DNA of 64,000 bases from JBMOKT01 sp049323895 (GTDB lineage: Bacteria > Bacillota > Peptococcia > Peptococcales > BICA1-8): contig JBMOKT010000013.1 of the NCBI GenBank assembly GCA_049323895.1, positions 248,001 to 312,000 on the forward strand, given 5' to 3'. A model generated the notes under the pieces. That model ran no database searches. It was not told where the DNA came from and worked only from the letters and a program-made list of their open reading frames with translations. The position numbers were made by a program, and so were the translations under genes. Positions 59,025-64,000 of the stretch are shown here, piece by piece (the stretch's first letter is position 1; every line of letters starts with the position of its first letter).

Positions 59025-59807
59025 TTATATGAATTCTTGAATTCTTGTAATGGAAGTTGTTTTAGCTGAATTAATATCAATATTGAGAATTACGCCGTTT
59101 AATTGACCAACCCCGGTGGCAGTCTCAAATTTTACCGGCATTTGAGTGAGAAATTTATTAATAACCAGTTCTTTTTTTACACCTAAAACTGAATCCCTAG
59201 GTCCAGTCATACCAATATCCGTAATATAGGCTGTTCCTTGGGGAAGAATTCTTTCATCGGCTGTTTGAATATGAGTATGGGTTCCTAATACTGCACTGAC
59301 TTTTCCATCTAAGTACCAGCCCATAGCAACCTTTTCCGATGTTGCTTCCGCATGAAAATCAACAACTATTATAGAACACTCTTTTTTAAGATCAGATATA
59401 ATTTTATCTATAATTAGAAAGGGAGAAATTAAGGGTTGTAAAAAAATAACTCCTGAAATATTTACAACTCCAATTTTAATGTTATTTTTCAGGCTAAAGA
59501 TTGTATGGCCCTTGCCAGGAGTTCCAGGAGGGTAGTTTGCTGGTCGAATTAAATTTGGCTGGTAGTCGATAAAGTTTATTATCTCCTTCTTATCCCAGAC
59601 ATGGTTACCCATGGTTAAAACATGTATCTTACTGCTTAATAGTTCATCAACAATCTCAAAGGTAATTCCGCTTCCTCCTGCAGCATTTTCACCATTAGCA
59701 ATAACCATATCAAACTGATGCTGTTCATAAAGTTTTGGTAATATCTTCTGGATAGCAAGCCTTCCAGTATTACCAACTATATCACCAATTACAAGTATTG
59801 TTATCAT
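59025..59807 (-). CDS. ymdB: YmdB-type metallophosphoesterase
   Basis: A 260-residue TIGR00282-type phosphoesterase with VIGDIVGNTGR at the N-terminus, VIANGENAAGGSGIT near 37, MGNHVWDKKEI near 67, DFHAEATSEK near 151 and LGTHTHIQTADE near 176. These give the dimetal site. B. subtilis YmdB has 2',3'-cNMP phosphodiesterase activity and affects biofilm and motility choice. It follows rny as in B. subtilis (84-bp gap). Confidence 0.95.
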   Translation of the reverse strand: MITILVIGDIVGNTGRLAIQKILPKLYEQHQFDMVIANGENAAGGSGITFEIVDELLSSKIHVLTMGNHVWDKKEIINFIDYQPNLIRPANYPPGTPGKGHTIFSLKNNIKIGVVNISGVIFLQPLISPFLIIDKIISDLKKECSIIVVDFHAEATSEKVAMGWYLDGKVSAVLGTHTHIQTADERILPQGTAYITDIGMTGPRDSVLGVKKELVINKFLTQMPVKFETATGVGQLNGVILNIDINSAKTTSITRIQEFI

Positions 59808-59890
59808 TTATCCACCTGCTTGTTCTTTTGGTTAATATATAATATCACAATCAATTATAAAATAAAAGCGACCTCACCGGTCGCTTTACC

Positions 59891-61432
59891 TTATTTAGCA
59901 TAATCTACAGAACGGGTTTCTCTGATTACTACAACCTTTATCTGACCTGGATATTCTAGCTCTTGCTCGATACGTTTGACAATATCCCTGGACATTTTTA
60001 TAGAAGTTGCATCATCAATCTTCTCAGGTTTTACGATTATCCGAATTTCCCTACCAGCCTGAATGGCAAACGATTTATCTACTCCATCAAATGCATTTGC
60101 AATCTCTTCAAGCTTTTGTAACCTTTTCAGGTAGTTTTCTAAGGTTTCTCGTCTTGCACCTGGACGTGCAGCTGACACCGCATCGGCTGCTGCTACAAGT
60201 ACTGCCTCTATAGTTATAGGATCAACATCACCATGGTGGGCTTCAATGGCATTAATTATTTCCTTGCTTTCTCTGTAGCGTTTAGCTAAATCACCGCCAA
60301 TGGTAACATGGGGACCTTCGACCTCATGGTCAACAGCTTTTCCAATATCGTGAAGCAATCCGGCCCTCTTCGCAAAGTGCACGTCTAAACCCAGTTCGGC
60401 TGCCATCATTCCTGCTAAGTGTGCTACTTCGATTGAATGCTTAAGGACATTTTGTCCAAAGCTTGTTCTAAACTTTAATCTACCTAAAAGCTTAATTAAT
60501 TCAGGATGGAGTCCATGGACACCAGTTTCAAAGGTTGCTTGTTCGCCCTCTTCCCGAATTTTTTGTTCTACTTCCTTTTGAGCCTTTTCTACCATTTCCT
60601 CAATTCTAGCAGGATGAATTCTGCCATCAACAATTAACTTTTCTAAGGCAACCCTGGCTACTTCTCGTCTGATTGGATCAAATCCTGATAAGATAACTGC
60701 CTCAGGAGTATCATCAATAATTAAATCAATACCAGTCAGGGTTTCCAAAGTTCTAATGTTACGTCCTTCTCTACCAATAATTCTACCTTTCATCTCATCA
60801 TTAGGCAAAGCTACTACTGATACTGTAGTTTCAGCTACATGGTCAGCAGCACAACGCTGAATGGCTAAGGAAATTACTTCTCTGGCTTTTTTATCTGCTT
60901 CTTCCTTGGCCTGCATTTCCATATCCTTAATCATCATGGCAGTTTCATGTTTAATCTCATCTTCAACCCTTGCTAAAAGTAATTCTCTTGCCTCATCAGA
61001 GGTTAGATTAGACAACCTTTCTAATTCAGTCAACTGTTTTTCATATAAATCTGTTATTTCTTCCTTAATCTTCTCGATACTCTGTTCTTGACGGTGCAGA
61101 TTATCTTCTTTTCTTTCAATGCTTTCAAATTTACGGTCAAGGGATTCCTCTTTTTGAATAAGACGTCTTTCAATACGCTGTAATTCAGTACGTCTTTCTC
61201 TAATATCCTTCTCCGCTTCCGTTCTCAATTTATGTGTTTCATCTTTAGCTTCTAAAATGGCCTCCCGTTTAGTAGCCTCTGCATCTTTCTTGGCATCTTC
61301 AATTATTTTGCTTGCTGCATCCTCTGCAGATTTTATTTTAGATTCAGCAACATTTTTTCTGAAGAAATAGCCTACTAAACCGCCAATAGCTAAAGCTAAT
61401 ACACCAATTAGAATATTTTGAATGACCTTCAC
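59891..61432 (-). CDS. rny: Ribonuclease Y
   Basis: A 513-residue membrane-anchored endoribonuclease: N-terminal membrane helix (ILIGVLALAIGGLVGYFF), a long coiled coil (about 30-200), a KH domain with GRIIGREGRNIRTLE near 218, and an HD domain with HSIEVAHLAG near 334 and LLHDIGKAVDHE near 362. It starts cleavage of many mRNAs and processes riboswitches with Ric proteins. The start is uncertain: GTG at 61432 touches its own GGGAGG, while ATT nine bases later has ideal spacing. A structured RNA and terminator precede it. Confidence 0.96.
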   Translation of the reverse strand: MKVIQNILIGVLALAIGGLVGYFFRKNVAESKIKSAEDAASKIIEDAKKDAEATKREAILEAKDETHKLRTEAEKDIRERRTELQRIERRLIQKEESLDRKFESIERKEDNLHRQEQSIEKIKEEITDLYEKQLTELERLSNLTSDEARELLLARVEDEIKHETAMMIKDMEMQAKEEADKKAREVISLAIQRCAADHVAETTVSVVALPNDEMKGRIIGREGRNIRTLETLTGIDLIIDDTPEAVILSGFDPIRREVARVALEKLIVDGRIHPARIEEMVEKAQKEVEQKIREEGEQATFETGVHGLHPELIKLLGRLKFRTSFGQNVLKHSIEVAHLAGMMAAELGLDVHFAKRAGLLHDIGKAVDHEVEGPHVTIGGDLAKRYRESKEIINAIEAHHGDVDPITIEAVLVAAADAVSAARPGARRETLENYLKRLQKLEEIANAFDGVDKSFAIQAGREIRIIVKPEKIDDATSIKMSRDIVKRIEQELEYPGQIKVVVIRETRSVDYAK

Positions 61433-61461
61433 CTCCCTTTGCTTCCTAATAAAAAAATGTT

Positions 61462-61669
61462 AATTTTACAAAAATAAAAACCGAGCAAAAACTCGGTTTT
61501 ATAGAAATTACACCTTCTTATACTAAACGGGTATACACTATTCCCCTCCCTGGTTAATCGGGCTTGTGATAGTATAAAGCTTATTAATATATACATATAA
61601 ATACTTATATTTATATAAAATATATAAAACCCGTAGAAGGCAGGGTAATTTCTATAAACAGTTTCCCTC
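61462..61669 (-). ncRNA. Candidate structured ncRNA or leader upstream of rny
   Basis: Transcript expected from about 61669 to the terminator at 61477-61500 (AAAACCGAG/CTCGGTTTT, followed on the minus strand by TTTATTTTTG). A 14-bp perfect closing stem joins 61645-61658 to 61498-61511. Inside, CCTTCT/AGAAGG and ACGGGT/ACCCGT form further nested stems, and ATACTAT/ATAGTGT closes an apical hairpin with a GGGAGGGG loop; the middle is very AT-rich. There is no open reading frame of note. It could be an independent RNA or an attenuator of rny. I cannot match it to a known class. Confidence 0.55.
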
Positions 61670-61675
61670 GGATTT

Positions 61676-61735
61676 ATTTTAATGTTAAAAATGATTTATG
61701 TCAAGATTTTAGTGGTATTAATTGGAATTTGTCAA
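61676..61735 (-). promoter_or_regulatory. Tandem SigA promoters of the rny leader RNA
   Basis: Minus strand. Proximal: TTGACA (61699-61704), 17 bp, TAAAAT (61676-61681). Distal: TTGACA (61730-61735), 18 bp, TAAAAT (61706-61711), starting in the last codon of recX. Both -35 boxes match the consensus exactly. Confidence 0.75.
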
Positions 61736-62187
61736 GAAAAAAATTCTTCTGCCATTTTAAAAATTATTTTATTACTAAATCCCCTTCTTTGTAAAAAAAG
61801 AAGGATTTTTTCTTGTTTCTTGTCTAGAGTATCTTGGCACTTAGACAGCCTAGCCTGTACTAAATCCCTTGCTAAACACAACTCAAAGTCGTATGGCAAC
61901 TTGTGGTCCAATGCCTTTTCAATAAGATTTCCATCTATTCCTTTAGCAGATAATTCGGAATGTAGCCGAATTTTACCCATAGGTTTTAGCCTGATTCTGC
62001 TTTCAATCCATAAATTGCAAAAATTTCCATCATCTAAATAAGCTAAATTTTGTAGATATTCAATAACATAATTAACAACATGCTGGTCATATCTCTTTTT
62101 TCTTAAGTAGTCTTGTACTTCCTTTACAGTCCGCACCCTGTATGATAAATATTTTATTGCTGTTTTCCTTGCCTCTTCAGCTATCAT
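61732..62187 (-). CDS. recX: Regulatory protein RecX
   Basis: A 151-residue, helix-rich protein with EARKTAIKYLSYRVRTVKEVQDYLRKK at the N-terminus and three helical repeats (YVIEYLQNLAYLDD, RIRLKPMGKIRLHSELSAKGI, ILLFLQRRGFSNKII). RecX caps and dismantles RecA filaments. Its ATG overlaps the recA stop by 4 bp, the usual arrangement. Confidence 0.92.
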   Translation of the reverse strand: MIAEEARKTAIKYLSYRVRTVKEVQDYLRKKRYDQHVVNYVIEYLQNLAYLDDGNFCNLWIESRIRLKPMGKIRLHSELSAKGIDGNLIEKALDHKLPYDFELCLARDLVQARLSKCQDTLDKKQEKILLFLQRRGFSNKIIFKMAEEFFS

Positions 62188-63218
62188 TTGGCAAGAGCCC
62201 CATCCTCTTGAGCGGCTGCTGGAGTGTTATTAACAGGGATATTTAGTATTTGCTTTATTTGAAGTTCAATCTGCCTGCAAATTTCAGGATTCTCCTTTAA
62301 AAAGTCTTTGGCATTTTCCCGACCTTGACCTAAACGTTCGTCGCCAAGGGAATACCAGGCACCGCTTTTTTTGATTACATCTAAATCTGCACCTAAATCT
62401 AAGATACTTCCCTCTTTCGAAATTCCTTGACCATACATAATATCAAAATCCGCTTGTTTAAAGGGAGGAGCTACTTTGTTTTTTACTATCTTAACCCTTG
62501 TTCTATTGCCAACAATATCGACACCCTGTTTTAAGGTATCTACCTTCCTTACCTCCATACGAATTGAGGAATAAAATTTCAATGCCCTGCCACCGGGGGT
62601 AGTCTCTGGATTGCCAAACATGATACCAACCTTTTCTCTAATCTGGTTAATAAAAATAGCCGTAGTCCTGGACTTGCTTATTGAACCTGTTAATTTCCTC
62701 AAAGCCTGGGACATTAAACGAGCCTGTAAACCTACATGGGCATCACCCATCTCGCCTTCAATTTCAGCCCTAGGTACAAGGGCTGCAACCGAATCTATTA
62801 CAATCACATCAATAGCACCACTTCTAACTAACGCTTCAGCAATTTCTAAGGCCTGCTCACCGGTATCAGGTTGTGAAACTAATAAATTATCAATATCAAC
62901 ACCTAAATTTTTCGCATAGGCAGGATCTAAAGCATGTTCTGCATCAACAAAAGCTGCAGTACCACCTGCTCTTTGAGCTTCAGCAATAATATGCAATGCA
63001 ACTGTAGTTTTACCTGAAGATTCAGGTCCAAAAATTTCAATTACCCGCCCCCGGGGGACGCCACCTACTCCTAGAGCTGCATCTAAAGCTAAGGTCCCTG
63101 TAGAAATTACTTCAACATTAAGTTTGGCTTGTTCGCCAAGCTTCATTACCGAACCCTTCCCAAACTGTTTTTCAATTTGACCTAAAGCCATTTCCAGTGC
63201 TTTCCTTTTATCTGTCAT
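62184..63218 (-). CDS. recA: Recombinase RecA
   Basis: A 344-residue recombinase: Walker A FGPESSGKTT at 63-72, Walker B VIVIDSVAALVP near 138, loop L2 region NQIREKVGIMFGNPETTPGGRALKFY near 192-218. It forms filaments on single-stranded DNA for repair and triggers LexA self-cleavage. A LexA box and a strong promoter lie directly upstream, and GGAGGAG precedes the ATG. Followed by recX. Confidence 0.99.
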   Translation of the reverse strand: MTDKRKALEMALGQIEKQFGKGSVMKLGEQAKLNVEVISTGTLALDAALGVGGVPRGRVIEIFGPESSGKTTVALHIIAEAQRAGGTAAFVDAEHALDPAYAKNLGVDIDNLLVSQPDTGEQALEIAEALVRSGAIDVIVIDSVAALVPRAEIEGEMGDAHVGLQARLMSQALRKLTGSISKSRTTAIFINQIREKVGIMFGNPETTPGGRALKFYSSIRMEVRKVDTLKQGVDIVGNRTRVKIVKNKVAPPFKQADFDIMYGQGISKEGSILDLGADLDVIKKSGAWYSLGDERLGQGRENAKDFLKENPEICRQIELQIKQILNIPVNNTPAAAQEDGALAK

Positions 63219-63236
63219 GGATAACTCCTCCTATTC

Positions 63237-63250
63237 CAAACAAATGTTCG
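63237..63250. promoter_or_regulatory. LexA (SOS) box of recA
   Basis: CGAACATTTGTTTG on the minus strand, within four bases after the recA -10 element, over the likely transcription start. It closely matches the boxes at yneA/lexA. Confidence 0.88.
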
Positions 63251-63254
63251 ATTA

Positions 63255-63284
63255 ATTATAATTATTTTTTTAATATTTTGTCAA
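63255..63284 (-). promoter_or_regulatory. recA promoter
   Basis: On the minus strand TTGACA (63279-63284), 18-bp spacer, TATAAT (63255-63260). The -35 box abuts the thpR stop codon, so recA has its own transcript. Confidence 0.8.
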
Positions 63285-63832
63285 CCTTTTAGGACAAATT
63301 CTTTTAATACCGAATATTGTGAACCTCTAGGTGTTAAGATGCTGTGATAAAAAACAACCCTATTAAATTCAATCTCCGGTAGTTTTGGAAATTTTCGGGG
63401 TAGAGAATCAAAAGTTCCACCTGCCTCCTTTATCCTAGCTAAAGTAATATGGGGCTTAAATGATTTTTCATCAATAGGCAAACCTAAAGCTTGGGAAATC
63501 CCCTGACACCTTATATATAAATTATGCAAACTTTCTTTGTTTCCTTCTAACCCCAACCAAATTACCCGTGGATTTTTAAAATCGGGGAAACAGCCTATTT
63601 TTCCAGGTCTAAACCTCTGATAAGGAATCCCTTCAACAGCAAGGGGCATTCTGTTGAAGATTTCCTTAATTTCTCTTTCTCCTAACACACTCCAAAACAT
63701 AATGGTAAGATGCAGGTTCTCCTCAGGTACCCAATTTATTTTGCCACTTATAGAATTGCTGAGATTCCTTTGTAGAGAAGATATTGCCTTTTTACTGGTG
63801 TCATCCAAAGGTAGACCCAGGAAACAACGCAT
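63281..63832 (-). CDS. thpR: RNA 2',3'-cyclic phosphodiesterase ThpR (2H family)
   Basis: A 183-residue 2H phosphoesterase. Two H-x-T motifs are present: HLTIMF near residue 42 and HITLAR near 128, which form the active site for opening 2',3'-cyclic phosphates. N-terminal MRCFLGLPLDD and length fit the LigT/ThpR family. It sits immediately upstream of recA, a common Clostridial and Bacillus neighbourhood. The physiological RNA substrate is not known. Confidence 0.92.
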   Translation of the reverse strand: MRCFLGLPLDDTSKKAISSLQRNLSNSISGKINWVPEENLHLTIMFWSVLGEREIKEIFNRMPLAVEGIPYQRFRPGKIGCFPDFKNPRVIWLGLEGNKESLHNLYIRCQGISQALGLPIDEKSFKPHITLARIKEAGGTFDSLPRKFPKLPEIEFNRVVFYHSILTPRGSQYSVLKEFVLKG

Positions 63833-63848
63833 AATATTTCATCCCCTT

Positions 63849-64000
63849 TATGGCAGAACTTGTCTTTCTAAAATAAAGCCGCTTTGTAAATTATAGACCC
63901 GAATAGTATCAACAGCCGTTAAATGAAATCTCTCACCAGATTTTTGAAAATGAAGTAATGCTACTGTATAAGGTATTTCTTTTGTTGCCTGCAAGCCCCT
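63849..64000 (-). CDS. C-terminal fragment of an unidentified protein
   Basis: The frame on the minus strand is open from the window edge to TAA at 63849-63851, giving 50 residues ending GFILERQVLP. They read as alternating beta strands with no Cys or catalytic motif I recognise. It lies 17 bp upstream of thpR and on the same strand, so probably in one operon. Confidence 0.6.

Overview
The window reads as a chromosomal segment of an anaerobic, spore-forming, low-GC Firmicute of class Clostridia. Evidence: AT-rich intergenic DNA, strong GGAGG ribosome-binding sites, frequent GTG and TTG starts, sporulation genes (spoVS, spoVK, a PdaB-like deacetylase), a Bacillus-type divergent lexA/yneA pair with matching LexA boxes, an oxygen-sensitive [FeFe]-hydrogenase and the anaerobic (early cobalt insertion) B12 pathway. 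It is a draft assembly: exactly 100 N lie inside a tandem repeat at 38.13-38.23 kb. Layout: 0-1.8 kb is the end of a 2Fe-2S / flavin / 4Fe-4S oxidoreductase operon. 1.9-5.4 kb holds a DUF1540 protein, an orphan gene, and a Nif3-like plus nucleoside-gate membrane protein pair behind a structured leader. 5.5-11 kb is a hydCBA-type hydrogenase operon whose flavin subunit is fused to a complete GltD/NfnB-like FAD domain. 11-15.2 kb has a candidate ncRNA, a YhaM-like nuclease, a 2-hydroxyacid dehydrogenase, a 55-residue Cys-rich protein and the SOS pair yneA/lexA. 15.2-20.3 kb (minus) is an operon of a GntR regulator, tctCAB and a LarA-type nickel racemase. 20.5-36.6 kb (minus) is a housekeeping block: ddl, DUF456, an Al-resistance/Met gamma-lyase-like protein, hflX (with an N-terminal JAMM motif), spoVK, hfq, miaA, a methyltransferase, mutL, mutS, a YlbF/YmcA protein, miaB and speA. 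At 36.7-40.6 kb lie a 37-residue membrane peptide, an MreB/Mbl homologue, the repeat array, a PdaB-like gene and guaB. 40.7-55.5 kb (minus) is a long cobalamin operon behind a B12 riboswitch. 55.5-64 kb (minus) carries an aminotransferase, a PHP phosphoesterase, an M19 dipeptidase, spoVS, ymdB, rny, recX, recA, thpR and the end of one more gene. How it fits together: LexA boxes link lexA, yneA and recA into one SOS circuit; MutS, MutL and RecA give repair functions; Hfq, RNase Y and the YhaM-like enzyme belong to RNA metabolism. The cob operon makes most, not all, B12 enzymes (cbiH, cbiL, the chelatase and cobT are absent here). The hydrogenase complex probably links H2, ferredoxin, NAD(H) and, through the fusion, possibly NADP(H). 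Most unusual: a ~96-bp palindromic repeat family (five loci, tandem in two) whose first stem shows compensatory base changes; the HydB-GltD fusion; and two structured RNAs with their own promoter and terminator, each directly upstream of a ribonuclease gene.
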